A DNA stretch of 64,000 bases, from NCBI GenBank assembly GCA_033558025.1, contig JAUCEF010000016.1, forward strand, positions 1,550,001 to 1,614,000, in the 5' to 3' direction. Below the pieces are notes generated by a model. The model was given only the letters and a program-made list of their open reading frames with translations. It was not told the origin of the DNA and made no database searches. Shown in pieces: positions 21,844 to 32,771 of this stretch. Numbering within the stretch: the stretch's first letter is position 1; each line of letters starts with the position of its first letter. The DNA is from Phytophthora sp. 'mugwort' (lineage: Eukaryota; Oomycota; Peronosporomycetes; Peronosporales; Peronosporaceae). The position numbers were made by a program, and so were the translations under genes.

Positions 21844-22821
21844 CTACTTCTGCGCAGGTGGCACATAACCATGCTTTGAAGCGTACGACTGGGCCATCTA
21901 CAACATATCATTTGTAAGTCAAAAAGGCACATCACCGATAACCATAGAGCCAGCCATCTCCGTACCTTGGCCATAAATTCCGGGTGCTCCTCAGCCTCAT
22001 GGAGCACGAATGCGCCGGCAGTGGCCGCGACTCCTTCATGTTGACGCAGCAATGTCTCCGTCTCCTCGGCAGCAGGACGATATGTGGCTGTCGGGTCCAT
22101 GTCCATATCCAGCTTTCCCTCACGGAACTGCGGATGGAACAACATAATAAGTAGACTCAAGATGGCGTTGCCACACATGAGGATGCCCACGAAATAGGGC
22201 AGCGAGCCATCCATGCCAAAGTCCATGAAGCCCACAATGAAGATAAATGCAGTGCGTCCGCGGTATGTGAACAAGAAGCCGAACTGCTGGCGGATCCACG
22301 GCTCCATGTGCTTGAAGCGGCACTCGAAGGCGAGCAGCAGTAGCGCGAAGATGCTGAGGATCAGAAGTATCATAGCATATGATAGAAAGCGTTAGAGCAG
22401 TCATATAATAACCTTCTGGCAAAAAATAACACTCACATGGCGTAGACCGAGATTAGGAAGCATGTGATGTCCAACACCACGAGGTTGAATAGCCCCAGGA
22501 AGCCCGAGAGTGCTTGCAGCACCGCCAGTACCACGTTGGCATAGCGCAGGTATCGCATAAGCGTGGCCGCCTCCATCATCTTCATCCTAAGAAACGTCAT
22601 ACCGTCGTCAGAAATAAGATATTTTCCGTTTCTAAAACAACCCACTTTTGCCAGTAGGTGGCCGGTGCCGAGAGGTGTGAGAGCGACGTGAAGCCGCCCA
22701 CGTTTATCTCCTGTTGGCGGATGCCGCTCGGATTGCCGGCATTGCCTACCGCCGCCTGCTGCGGATTAAGTGGTGCACGCAGCAGTCGTTCCTGCGCGTC
22801 GTTCTCACTCGAGGAGAACAT
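21844..22821 (-). CDS. COPI-associated / TVP15-like Golgi membrane protein
   Basis: Four exons: 22821-22646, 22586-22437, 22353-21966 and 21897-21844, with introns of 59, 83 and 68 bp, all GT...AG and frame-preserving; 255 aa. The joins restore YWQKMKMMEAATLMRY, ISVYAIIFALLLLAFE and EFMAKMAQSYASK, the last replacing an otherwise long unrelated tail. Four hydrophobic segments (about 72-90, 93-120, 140-160, 165-185) match the COPI_assoc domain, a family of small Golgi/endosomal membrane proteins found with COPI vesicles. The N-terminal 55 residues are polar and cytosolic; the C-terminus is acidic then polar. The gene lies 218 bp beyond the VPS13 stop in the opposite direction. Confidence 0.85.
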
Positions 22822-23306
22822 GGGAACGGAGCTGCTCTAGATTCTGTCGATTTCGTTGTAAGAAATCATCCAAAAGAGCTGGACTATAATATAGTCCAAT
22901 ATGTGCAGGTGTAAGCTTTTTTGACCATCAGGACTAGTACTATACTAATATATATTATTCTTAATACTATTTGTGGGACATAGTACTACAGTACTTCGAG
23001 GTACTACATACGCGATATATTTTTGTGAATAAGAACTATTAATATGTTCATGTACTACAACTAGTAGTGTAGTACTGTTGAATGTAGTATCGATAAAACT
23101 ACAACAACTGGTAATAACACGTTGGTGCACTACTTGCGACTGTTCAATTCAAAAGGATACACGCACACTTGACCCAAGGTCCGCTGCTCTCTTCCTGCTC
23201 TACATGCAATCCGCCGATGGTTCTGCTTTATCAACGACGTCACAACCGCCTGGCTCATTTACTTACTTCCATCGTCTTCATCTTCTTCTCGCTACCAATC
23301 ACCAAC
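22822..23306. other. AT-rich intergenic patch with AGTACTA repeats and a palindrome
   Basis: A 485-bp AT-rich gap between the COPI-associated gene start and the kinase stop. It contains a perfect 19-bp palindrome, TGGACTATAATATAGTCCA, at 22880-22898, and repeated AGTACTA/TAGTACT words between 22930 and 23075. No coding exon is seen. Confidence 0.5.
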
Positions 23307-25533
23307 TTACTTTTGAATGACACGCGTTGCACGATATGTAAAGTCCTCGAAGTACTCTCGCTCGCGATCAACAGAGTCAAGCATGCGCCACTCGGGCGTA
23401 TCCACGGGCACCTGATTGATAAATTCATTGTCGACGTACTTCGCGTCGGCGTCGTCGATCACGTCAGGCACCCACTCTGGCTCAATTTTTTTCTGCTGCA
23501 GAGCCTCCCAGTCAATACCCTCAAAGAATGGGTGGTTCATGATAGAGAACGGCACGGCTTCGTTGGCTCCAAGACGCTTCGACGGATCGCGCTCGATCAA
23601 ACCGGCCAGCAGCGACTGGATATCCTCGGGCAACTCCGGCGGGATGTACAGGAAGCCCTCGGCGATATTGCGGTACATAATAGCAGTGTTATCATCCTTG
23701 AATGGTGTCCGTCCAATGTACATCTCAAAGATGAGAATACCCAAGCTCCACCAGTCGCAAGTCTTGTCGTAGATCGCCGGCGGTTCGCCCTTCTTGGGGC
23801 TCGCAGCAGCGAGAACCTCAGGCGAAATGTATTCCGGCGAACCGGCCAAAGAGTGAGCCTTTTTATCCTTCTCATCGCGCGCATACGTTGATAAGCCAAA
23901 ATCCACCAGCACAATGTGGCCATCCTTTTGAATGAGAATGTTCTCTGGCTTGAGATCGCGGTAGATAATGTCTAGGCTGTGTAGGTGCGCCAAGCCCGCC
24001 ACCAGCTCAGCTGCATACAACTTGATGCGTCCAGGCGTTAACTTGAGCTCGCCATTCTGGTTCATCGTCAAGTGGTGGCGCAGATCGCCACCATTATAAA
24101 ACTGCATACCCATGTACACTTTATCTTCATTCTGGAAAGCGAACAGCAACGACGCTACGAACGGGTGGCGTACCTCGCGCAACATATCGCGTTCGATCTT
24201 GGCGTTCCGACGCATATTCTCATCCATGCCAATCTTTGTGATGATTTTAATGGCGTAGATCTTTCCGTCCGGGCCACGGGCAGACAACACGCGACCATAC
24301 GTTCCGGTGCCCAGCACCTTGAGCAGCTCAAAGTCTTCAATCTTTAGCGTCGACTTGGACTTGCCTCGATTCGAGTCGCCCGCAGGAGCCGGCGCAGTGG
24401 CTCCAGATCCTCCCGCGACACGCGACGCGCCCAATCCGTTCTCCTCTTCGTTGCTCACCGACGTGGCCATCATGGAGCGTGTCAGCACTTCCTCCTCCGT
24501 GTCCTCCACTTCTTCTGCTTCCCCCGAGAGAATCATATCACGCTGTCGAAGCGCCTCCTTCTGCACGGCCGCGTCTAAGTGACTTACCATAAAGCGGTAG
24601 TATTTCCACGTACTGTTGGTAAACCTCCGATCTCCTGACACGTGCATCATGACGCCATTACGGATAAGCGCCGTCCCCAGCAGCAGCGCTTCTTCTGCGG
24701 TCGAGCACGTGACGCCTCCCTGCATCGGACGGTTCAGTCCGTGACACAGCATCCACTCCACCGCCTCTTTGCCCGTAATGACATTTGGGTGAGGTTTTAG
24801 GTACAAGCTGCGGTCTTTGCCAGGCAGTTCCTGACGCATTTGCTCCGCGGCTGTCCACAGCTGCCACAAACTGGGTTCACGCACAATGCGACTGGAAATT
24901 CTCACTTTGCCCTGCACCCGTTTCATTTTGCCACCAGGGCGCAGCTGCAGGTCGTACCACGCCACGCGCTCTTCGCCACTTGTGTTCATGTCCTCGAGAC
25001 TAAGTAAAAGACGGCCCAGGTCCTCATTCTCAACGCGGCCCTTGTCCTTGCACTTGACCAGCACGTACTTGGCGTTCACCAGATTCGTCTGGATGCCGAA
25101 CGTATACTCCTCCGAGGCGGCAGCGGCGCCGATGCCCAGCGGCTGGTGGGACTCGATGCTGCTCTCGAGCGAACGCAGCACCGCGGCCTTAAGGGGGCTC
25201 CAGACCGGGTTCACCTGGCGCAGAGGCGGCGTGCGTTGCTTCTCGCCCTTGATCTCTCGCTTGTTTTCGTCTAGCAACACCAGCGTGCAATAAGCGTTGC
25301 GGCCGCGGCCGGACTCGGCTGGGAGCAGATCCCACGCCTCAATGGGCGTCACCTTGAGCAGATATCGCCGCTTGGCCTTAATGCGCGTCTTGCCATTCGA
25401 GTGCTGAGTCTGACTCGTGGTGCCTGACGTGGCAAGACATGGAAAAGAGGTAAGGGCACTTTTTCACTTAAAGCGACAGGGAGTGGGAAGTCCAAGCTGA
25501 TGACGTACGCGACGACGGCCTCCGACTGGACAT
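23307..25533 (-). CDS. AGC-family protein kinase with N-terminal C2-like and DEP domains
   Basis: Two exons: 25533-25509 (MSSRRPSS plus one base) and 25423-23307, with an 85-bp GTACGT...CAG intron; 713 aa. The start has a strong context (GCCACCATG). Residues about 22-165 look like a C2-type beta sandwich with membrane or lipid binding (RRYLLKVTPIEAWDL, then a YVLVKCKDKG strand). Residues about 205-300 are a DEP domain (VITGKEAVEWML). The kinase spans about 370-630: GTGTYGRV, AIKII, YRDLKPENIL, VDFGLS, and an activation segment SLAGSPEYISPE. The C-terminal tail has the hydrophobic motif FEDFTY, so PDK1/TORC2-type activation is likely. An acidic Ser/Glu linker (about 318-340) separates DEP and kinase. 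This domain order is unusual outside oomycetes; the C2 call is the least certain. Confidence 0.88.
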
Positions 25534-26356
25534 GGTGGCGAGCAAGTCTGTGTGGCCGCGAAGAGAGGAAAGGGGCTGTGGCGCCAGGAGCTGCGAGCCT
25601 TCAGAGTTGGGTCGTGCGGTTGTCTCCCCGCTTTACGAAGTCTGGTTTGTTGCTCTGAAAAAAGTGCGGGAGGAAAGTAAAACCTTCCATATCCGTAATT
25701 ATCAACCCGTGTGGGACACACAAAATGGTGTTTTCTCAATAAGTGAAGAAACTCGGACTGAAAACGCATATCCTGCCATATTCGTGATGGCTGCTAAATA
25801 TTGATTGTGCAGGCCATGATTGACGCCGTGATGGGGCCACGCCGTTCAGCAACACCGCCGGTACTCAATAAGTGCTTGGGATCCGATGCCTCTTGAGATC
25901 GCATGCATCTGCTTGTTGTATATCAATGCCACCGGTTTCATATTTAATTAGCCTCTTGCTGCTTCCCCCCGCGCATGCGCGCCAGGCTTCATTTGTAACG
26001 GTACCGCTACGAAAGAGTCAGGCAATGGGGTAGGGCAATATTTGCATCTACTCTACTTTGGACACACCGAAATGCGACCGCGGTAAAACCTTCATCGCAT
26101 GAGGCGGCAAAGCTGCATGCACTTCAGAGCTCTATCCGATACCGTCTCCATTCTATGCCTACACCACCTCCGGTTGTCCCGGCGGCCCAATTTTGTGACA
26201 TGTGTCACTACAACGAGTGAAGATATATCAATTCTTGCTCGTTTAAGTCGTTCTTTTACATATCTGTTCTCGCGGGGAACTTAAAACACCAAACCAATAG
26301 CGCCACTGTCAATTGGCCATCCGTCGTCTGCATTTTTCAGCTCCTCCCTTGCCACC
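25534..26356. other. Divergent promoter region
   Basis: About 0.8 kb between the start codons of the kinase (-) and the M16 peptidase (+). Apart from the peptidase initiator at 26302-26316 and a CCAAT at 26294-26298, I see no feature; reading frames are short and unrecognised. Confidence 0.5.
26302..26316 (+). promoter_or_regulatory. Initiator/FPR-like element of the M16 peptidase gene
   Basis: GCCACTGTCAATTGG resembles the oomycete initiator followed by the FPR CAATT core, 41 bp before the ATG, with a CCAAT word just upstream. Confidence 0.45.
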
Positions 26357-29300
26357 ATGGCGTCCGTTGTGACCCTCAACGGCATTGACGTGTCTGCACT
26401 GGACGAACGCGAGTACGAGACCTTGACTCTGTCGAACTCCCTGCAAGTTTTGCTCATTTCGGACCCCAAAGCGGAAAAGTCCGCGGCCGCAATGGACGTG
26501 CACGTGGGCCATCAGAGCGACCCGGATGCACTCCCTGGACTCGCGCACTTTCTAGAGCACATGCTGTTTCTGGGCACGGCCAAGTATCCGGATGAGAACA
26601 GCTACAAGAAGTTCCTGAGCGCGCATAGCGGCCGCAGCAACGCTTCCACGTCTCAGATGCACACCAATTTCTACTTCGACGTGCTGAGTGATCATCTACT
26701 CGAGGCGCTGGACCGTTTCTCGCAGTTCTTTATTTCCCCACTCTTCACACCCGGAGCTACGCAGCGAGAGATGAACGCCGTCAACTCGGAAAACGCCAAG
26801 AACTTGCAGAACGACCTACGACGGCTGTATCAATTGCAGAAGACCTTGTCGAATCCAGACCATCCATTCCACAAGTTCGGCACGGGGAATCTACAGACGC
26901 TGGGCACGACCCCGAGCGAGAAAGGGGTGGACGTACGTGCGGCGTTGCTCGATTTCCATGCCACGTACTACTCGGCGAGCATCATGAAACTCGTCATTTG
27001 TGGCAAGGAGAGCTTGGCGACGCTGAAGAGCTGGGCACAGGAGCTTTTTTCCAAGATTAAAAACACAGGCCGAAGCTTCCCGACGTTCGGAGATGCAGTA
27101 CCGTTTGACGAGTCGAGACTCGCTCGCGTCGTGCATGTGGCACCCGTGAAGGACCTTCGGGTCATTGACATTTCGTGGCCGCTGCCGTCGTTGCATTGGG
27201 ACTTTTTGACCAAACCGACCAAGATCTTGTCGCATTTAATGGGCCATGAAGGTCCCGGGTCGATTTTGAGTTATTTGAAGGCGCAAAAATGGGCGAATGG
27301 TCTCTCTGCTGGACTCTTCCGTGATAATGAGGACTGGGGGCTTTTCTGTGTCAAGATGGACGTGACGGATACAGGTATTGAGCATGTGAACGACGTTGTT
27401 GAAGCTGTGTACCAGTACGTACAGACGCTACAGCGCGAGGCTCCGTTTGAGCCGTGGATCTTCCGCGAGACTCAGGATCTAGCGCTGCAGAACTTCCGGT
27501 TCAAGAGCAAAGAGAGCCCCATCCACTATACGAGCAATTTGGCGACTGTTATGCATCGCTACCCGCCCAAGTACATCCTCTCCGGTGGCTACATCCTCTA
27601 CGAATATGATGGCGATAAAGCTCAGAAGGTGCTGAACCTGCTTACTCCACAGCGAATGCGTCTTACGGTTGTCAGCAAGACGTTTGAAGGCAAGACGGAG
27701 AGTGTGGAAAGGTGGTACCAGACTCCATACTCAGAGGGCCCGCTTGACCCCGAGCTGCTTCAGCGCTGGACGTCGCCTCCGGCTAATCCAGCATTGAAAC
27801 TCCCCCACCGCAACGAGTTTATCTGCAGTGATTTCCGCATCGTGACACCTCCTGGTCTAACGTCCACCTCATCGGGACGTAGTGAGGATGGTGTCGCTAC
27901 GGTATCTCCACCGCTGCTGTTGCGAAAGGATAAGCATTGTCGCCTATGGTTCAAGCCCGACGTTGAGTTCCGCAAGCCCAAGATGATGATGCACTTCCTG
28001 TTTTACTCGCCGTCACTGTCTACCACGCCGTATCACGCAGTCCTCACGAGTTTGTTCGTACGATATCTCAAGGACAAACTTACAGAAGTGTCGTACGATG
28101 CCGAACTCGCTGGCATGGAGTACGAGATCGGCTTAAACTCTCGTGCATTGGAGTTACATGTGGGTGGATATTCGCACAAACTTCCGACGTTGCTCGGCAA
28201 GGTACTCGAGCAGATGGTGGCGATGACAAAGACTGAGTACAAGTACGAGGAAGCAGTCTTTGAGCGGGTGAAGGACCGTACCAAGCGCATGTACGAAAAC
28301 TTTTTTCTCGAAGAGCCTTACCAGCACGCCGTGCACATGTGCAGCCAACTGCTCGAAGTCTCGAGATGGAGCGTTGACGATAAGATCCGTGCCATCGAGC
28401 ACGTCTCGTTGTCTGACCTGGCGTCTCACAGCCAAGTCATTTTCCAGCAGGTCTTCGTGGAAGGTTTCTTGTATGGGAATTTACAGCAAAGCGCGGCACC
28501 GCCTTTGATGCAGCAAGTGCTGCAGCACTTTGGCGTTGGCAAGCACGGAGGCAGCTTCCCGCTGTTCCCAAGCCAGGTCACGAAGCCGCGTATCGTACGA
28601 CTCGCGGATGCCAGCGAGTATCGCTTCCAGCGCCGTGAATGGAACGAGGCTAACCTCAACTCGGCAATTTGCTCGCTGTACCAGTTAGACTGCGAGACGG
28701 AGGGCAGCACCATGGCTCTTCGTGCTCGTCTCGAGCTCTTTGCGCACATTTGCAAGGAGCCTTGCTTTAACCAGCTTCGCACGCAGGAACAGCTCGGATA
28801 TCTCGTATTTTCTGGCATTATGCGCACAGAAGGCGTCGATTACTTCCGAATCTTGATTCAGTCGGACGTCGCGTCGCCGCAGCTTCTGGATCAACGCATT
28901 GAGCTGTTTGTGGCTCGTTTCCGGTCTCTCCTCGCTGAAATGCCAGCGGCGACATGGCAAAAGCAGGTGAACGCGGTCGTCAAGGCGCTGGTCGAGAAGC
29001 CTAAGCACGAGATGGACGAGTCAATGCGCGCGTGGCGTGAGATCGCGAACGAAACGTTCCTGTTCGACCGCCGGCAGCGCGTGGCGGCCGTGGTATCGAC
29101 TCTGCAGCCGCGGGATCTCGTGTCGTTCTTCGACTCATTCATTGCCGTAGACGGCGATCGACGGAGCAAACTCAGCATTTGGCTGTATGGCTCAAAGCAT
29201 CCTTTCCCTGAGCTCGCAGTGGACGCCTCGAGTCTCAGCACGTCGTCCACGGGTCTGGCCGCAGCAATGCTCCTGCAGCAGCAGGTCGAGGGCCTTCCCA

Positions 29301-29398
29301 GCCCAGTCAAGGTGATTAGCGACGTCGCCGCCTTCAAGCAGCAGATGCCGCTGTTTCCCGAGCGCGCCACCAGCAAACCCGTAGCCGCCAGACTGTAA
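26357..29398 (+). CDS. Insulin-degrading-enzyme-like M16A metallopeptidase
   Basis: Single exon, 1013 aa, the full length of the insulysin/nardilysin family. The inverted zinc motif is H64-F-L-E67-H68 in GLAHFLEHMLFLGT, with the third ligand E145 in NAVNSENAKN, the same 81-residue spacing as in human IDE (H108 to E189). Four M16 half-domains follow (for example DLRVIDISWPLPS, KPKMMMHFLFYSP, RTQEQLGYLVFSGI), forming the clamshell that degrades short peptides in the cytosol or peroxisome. Arg/Tyr substrate-clamp residues appear in EQLGY. The chain ends in Ala-Arg-Leu, which fits the peroxisomal PTS1 consensus. The ATG has a GCCACCATGG context. No signal peptide is seen. Confidence 0.94.
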   Translation: MASVVTLNGIDVSALDEREYETLTLSNSLQVLLISDPKAEKSAAAMDVHVGHQSDPDALPGLAHFLEHMLFLGTAKYPDENSYKKFLSAHSGRSNASTSQMHTNFYFDVLSDHLLEALDRFSQFFISPLFTPGATQREMNAVNSENAKNLQNDLRRLYQLQKTLSNPDHPFHKFGTGNLQTLGTTPSEKGVDVRAALLDFHATYYSASIMKLVICGKESLATLKSWAQELFSKIKNTGRSFPTFGDAVPFDESRLARVVHVAPVKDLRVIDISWPLPSLHWDFLTKPTKILSHLMGHEGPGSILSYLKAQKWANGLSAGLFRDNEDWGLFCVKMDVTDTGIEHVNDVVEAVYQYVQTLQREAPFEPWIFRETQDLALQNFRFKSKESPIHYTSNLATVMHRYPPKYILSGGYILYEYDGDKAQKVLNLLTPQRMRLTVVSKTFEGKTESVERWYQTPYSEGPLDPELLQRWTSPPANPALKLPHRNEFICSDFRIVTPPGLTSTSSGRSEDGVATVSPPLLLRKDKHCRLWFKPDVEFRKPKMMMHFLFYSPSLSTTPYHAVLTSLFVRYLKDKLTEVSYDAELAGMEYEIGLNSRALELHVGGYSHKLPTLLGKVLEQMVAMTKTEYKYEEAVFERVKDRTKRMYENFFLEEPYQHAVHMCSQLLEVSRWSVDDKIRAIEHVSLSDLASHSQVIFQQVFVEGFLYGNLQQSAAPPLMQQVLQHFGVGKHGGSFPLFPSQVTKPRIVRLADASEYRFQRREWNEANLNSAICSLYQLDCETEGSTMALRARLELFAHICKEPCFNQLRTQEQLGYLVFSGIMRTEGVDYFRILIQSDVASPQLLDQRIELFVARFRSLLAEMPAATWQKQVNAVVKALVEKPKHEMDESMRAWREIANETFLFDRRQRVAAVVSTLQPRDLVSFFDSFIAVDGDRRSKLSIWLYGSKHPFPELAVDASSLSTSSTGLAAAMLLQQQVEGLPSPVKVISDVAAFKQQMPLFPERATSKPVAARL

Positions 29399-29701
29399 GA
29401 CTTGATACTTCAGTACAGTACAGTACCAGTCACAAGTTGAAGCTTTTTAATAATGTGATGATGTCATGGCAACATCTGCCGCGTTGTCTCACAGCGCGGA
29501 TGCATTCTGTCGAAAAACGAGCCGACGCAAACCGCTTTCTGTTTGCAACAGTCTTCCGACATCATTTCCCATAGGCTCTTTCGCACGACATTTCACCCTG
29601 CACACTAACCTCGTCCCTTTTAATCCGATTAGTAAGGATATCCCTTGTCGTTCCGATTCTCGCGCAACGTTGTAAGGAGTCACAGTCAGAGACCGATACT
29701 G
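29399..29701. other. Intergenic region
   Basis: A 303-bp spacer between the peptidase and the START protein gene, with a small ACAGT repeat at about 29412-29428. The frame upstream of 29702 is open but has no ATG. Confidence 0.45.
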
Positions 29702-31737
29702 ATGGAATCCCCCGAGGAGTCCGCGGCCATAAGACGCCGCGCCGCGTCCTCCTCTCCTCGCGCCACGGCCGCCCCCGCACTCAAGTCCTCCGTGTCCGTC
29801 GGGTCCGTATCCGTCTCCTCCGACCCGCCCGACGTCATGCGTTCCTTGTCCCTCACAGCCACGCAGACCTCTACGACGACCGCCACGCTGCTCTCAGCCA
29901 GGCCGGCGCTGCACCCGCACGCCAAGGGGTCTACCTCGACTCTACGCTTTGACTACAGCGGGCAGCCGACATCCTCGGACGTCCCCAGCACCGTCAAGCT
30001 ACTGAGTGAGCTGGAGCGCTCATGGGCCATGTTCGCCGCCTCGTGGAAGGTCGTGGACCTGTTCGCAGGCCTGCAGATATGGCAGGAGCAGCCCAGTGAC
30101 GCGGAAAATGGCGTGGCCCCCTCCGAGCCGCTTAACAACGTGCTGCTGTCCACGGCATCTGCCGGTTTAGTGACATTTCTGGCCGGACACATTGGCGGCG
30201 GTGGGTTCGTCATCTCGGTCATGCTGACGCTGCTAGTGGTGGTGGCAGCTCTGTGGACGCTTTCCAACGCGCGAGTCAAGAGCGCTGTACCGTGCTTCAA
30301 GACGCTGCACGTGGTGGACGGCTCTCCGTCCGAGATTTTTTTGTACTTGATGGGCATTAAGAATTATCCCGTCTGGGACGCGTCAGTCGAGAGAGCCGAG
30401 GTGGTGCATACCATTGACGACCACTCGGATATAATCCACCTGGTTTATCGACCGGTGTGGATGTGGCCCATGTAAGTGGACGGATTTTTTATTATTTTTG
30501 CTTGAGATTATTTTGTTTAAAGTGCTTGTTTTGTGTGTGTAGATGGCTGGCGCCAAGGGATCTGTGCTTGCTGAGGTATTGGCGACGCGCCGAGGACGGG
30601 TCCTATGTGATCTGTATGCAGAGTGCGCTGCATCCCGAGTGTCCGCCGACGCACGGCGTCGTGCGCGCAACGTGCAAGGGCGGCGGCTTGATCATTTCTC
30701 CTCGCGCGTTGAGCGTCACACAGGGCGACGAACTGACGTCCATGGTCACCAATGTCGTGCACATGGACCCGCAGGGATGGGAAGGCAAGCTGTTGCAGCG
30801 TCTGAATATGATGCACCTGTATGTACGACCGCAAGTGCTATCGTTGACAGGGCTGCGAGACGTCATGGAGGCACGCAAGTACGTGTGTCCGAACGTGCCG
30901 GAGGAATTCTCGGCTGCGTTGGCGGCGTCGACGGAGGAGCAGCAGGCGAATGCAGCGGTGCATGAAGGGGAAGGTGGTGCTCGACTTGCTGGCGATGCCG
31001 AAGCATTGGCTTCTCAGCTGGAAGAGTTTCCCAGTAATGTACCGCGGTCGATGTGGGCCGAGCCCGATGGCGCAGCGATGATGGTGCGAGGCCCCGACTA
31101 CTTGACCGATCGACGTAAGATCCCGTCGCAGTCTCCGTACTTTCGCCTCGTTGGCATCGACCTTTTCGAGTCATCAGAGACGGTGGAGCACATTGCCTCA
31201 CGTCCGGATAACTCCGTTCAGCGCGAGCTACGGCGTCACGAAGAGCAAGGGACGGAGATGCCGTTTACGTTTGTGGTTAACTTTGTCGTGCCGGGAAACC
31301 CGCGTATCAACATGGTACTGTACTACCAGGTGCCTCATCCGTCGCTATTGACGGATGGCTCGCCGTCCTCCGAGCTGATGGCCGACTTTTTGGAAGGCTC
31401 GGACGAATTCCGCAACGAGCGCTTCAAGCTCATTCCGTGCATTGTTGAGGGCAGCTTCATCGTGCGTCAAGCTGTAGGTTCTACTCCAGCCCTCATCGGC
31501 AAGAAGCTGCGACAGCCATACTTCCGTGGCAAGCAGTACTTCGAGCTGGACGTCGACATTGGGTCGTCGGCAGTGGCCAATCGTGTGGTTGGTCTCGTGT
31601 CAGGCTACACAAAGAAACTGGTGATTGATATGGGTTTTGTGCTGGAGGGCCAGAGCCCCGACGAGCTGCCCGAGAGACTTTTTGGCAGTGTCCGCCTCGT
31701 GCATATCGACCTGGGCGTCGCCAAGAAACTCACGTAA
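29702..31737 (+). CDS. START-EDR2_C (DUF1336) lipid-binding protein with transmembrane hairpin
   Basis: Two exons: 29702-30471 and 30543-31737, a 71-bp GTAAGT...GTAG intron, 654 aa. The join restores a continuous START domain (WPIWLAPRDLC). Residues 1-95 are Ser/Thr/Ala-rich and probably disordered. Two hydrophobic helices (about 146-163 and 168-187, separated by Gly-rich GGGG) form a membrane hairpin. A START lipid pocket follows (about 200-400; WDASVERAEVV, DGSYVICMQSALHP). The C-terminal EDR2_C domain (about 430-645) includes NFVVPGNPRINMVLYYQ and the end VRLVHIDLG. Plant EDR2 has PH-START-EDR2_C and acts in lipid signalling; here a membrane hairpin takes the place of PH. A role in sterol or phosphoinositide transfer is inference. 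It is the last intact host gene before the repeats. Confidence 0.88.
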
Positions 31738-31839
31738 AACCCGCCAATACCTCATGTGGAAGTAGCTTATAGACACACCGGCAAACAGAAGGAGGCTTAA
31801 CCCCTCCCACCCCGTTAGAAGCAGCGGTATCCCTAATAC

Positions 31840-32330
31840 ATGTTGAACTCACTGCCATCTCTCGAAGAATTACCTTATCTAAGTGGAAATCTACTTAGGT
31901 ACAGGTTCCAGATGTCGTCGTTGGTCGATGCTGTCGAACTTCACAACCTTGGCAGGTCGCCAAAGCAAGCTCCGCATTTGCTGGAAATGCGCACAAGGGC
32001 TTCATTTTACGCCCCGAAGCAGAAGCCACAAAGACAGCGGTACACGTTTTTTCGAATCCGAACGATTTCACGTTGAAGTCCTTGGCCCATTCGATAGTCG
32101 TGCTTGCGATTGCGGTCAAGGAACACAGCAGTCTCATTCATGTTGTAAATGTTTCGAGTACTGAATGTTGTACTCCTTGATCAATTGCTGCACGTGTGCG
32201 ATGTCTCCCTGTCGAGCTTATGCTTCTTGAAAACCGGACGATCGAAGCCTCCAGTTCTTGGACTACAGACACCTTACTAAGTATCTTCCATCGTGAACTT
32301 GGACTTCATCGTCACGACTCGAGACAATGA
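31840..32330 (-). pseudogene. Decayed pogo-like DDE transposase, fragment 1
   Basis: Minus-strand reading gives NMNETAVFLDR (32144-32112) and then, after a frameshift, DFNVKSFGFEKTCTAVF and ASASGRKMKPL (within 31895-32137). This is the start of the DDE_1 domain of the pogo/Tigger/CENP-B-like superfamily, where the family has N-M-D-E-T-A-V. The first catalytic Asp is Asn here (codon at 32136-32138). Only about one third of a catalytic domain remains, with frameshifts and stops, so it is inactive. The downstream part ends near 31890. No terminal repeats seen. Confidence 0.7.
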
Positions 32331-32760
32331 AAGGTGAAAAGCTGCTCCCTGAGCTCGACCAACGCCACCACTGAGGCAGCGACTCAACAATGGTAATCGG
32401 TTTCCGATCTGACAATTCTGACAATTCTGATAGTATTAATGAGAGGTGGGGTACTGAAAGAGTGGGGCACTATCGCAAGTCGGCAGAGAATATTGTCATA
32501 ATATGGAATGAGGATGTGCAGATAGGTTGTGGTTAGATCTTGGTATTATGACACAAGGATCCATAATCGACCACAAGACCGCAATGTCTATGTACTCACC
32601 ATCGCAGATACATGTAGATGCCGAGGCCGGCCCGCCTTCAAAGCAACGATGGCGTCTTTTTCAGTTTTATTTGTGTTGTACTGTGTCGTTACTAGGTTAT
32701 TATCTCATCTCTCGTGATTTCAAAGCTATATAGGTAAGCAATTAGCATGGATAGGATATT
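32331..32760. other. Spacer, no gene recognised
   Basis: AT-rich, with a short direct repeat of the decamer TGACAATTCT at about 32410-32431. Plus-strand frames of about 65 aa at 32527-32733 show no known motif. Confidence 0.4.
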
Positions 32761-32771
32761 ATAACAGAAAT

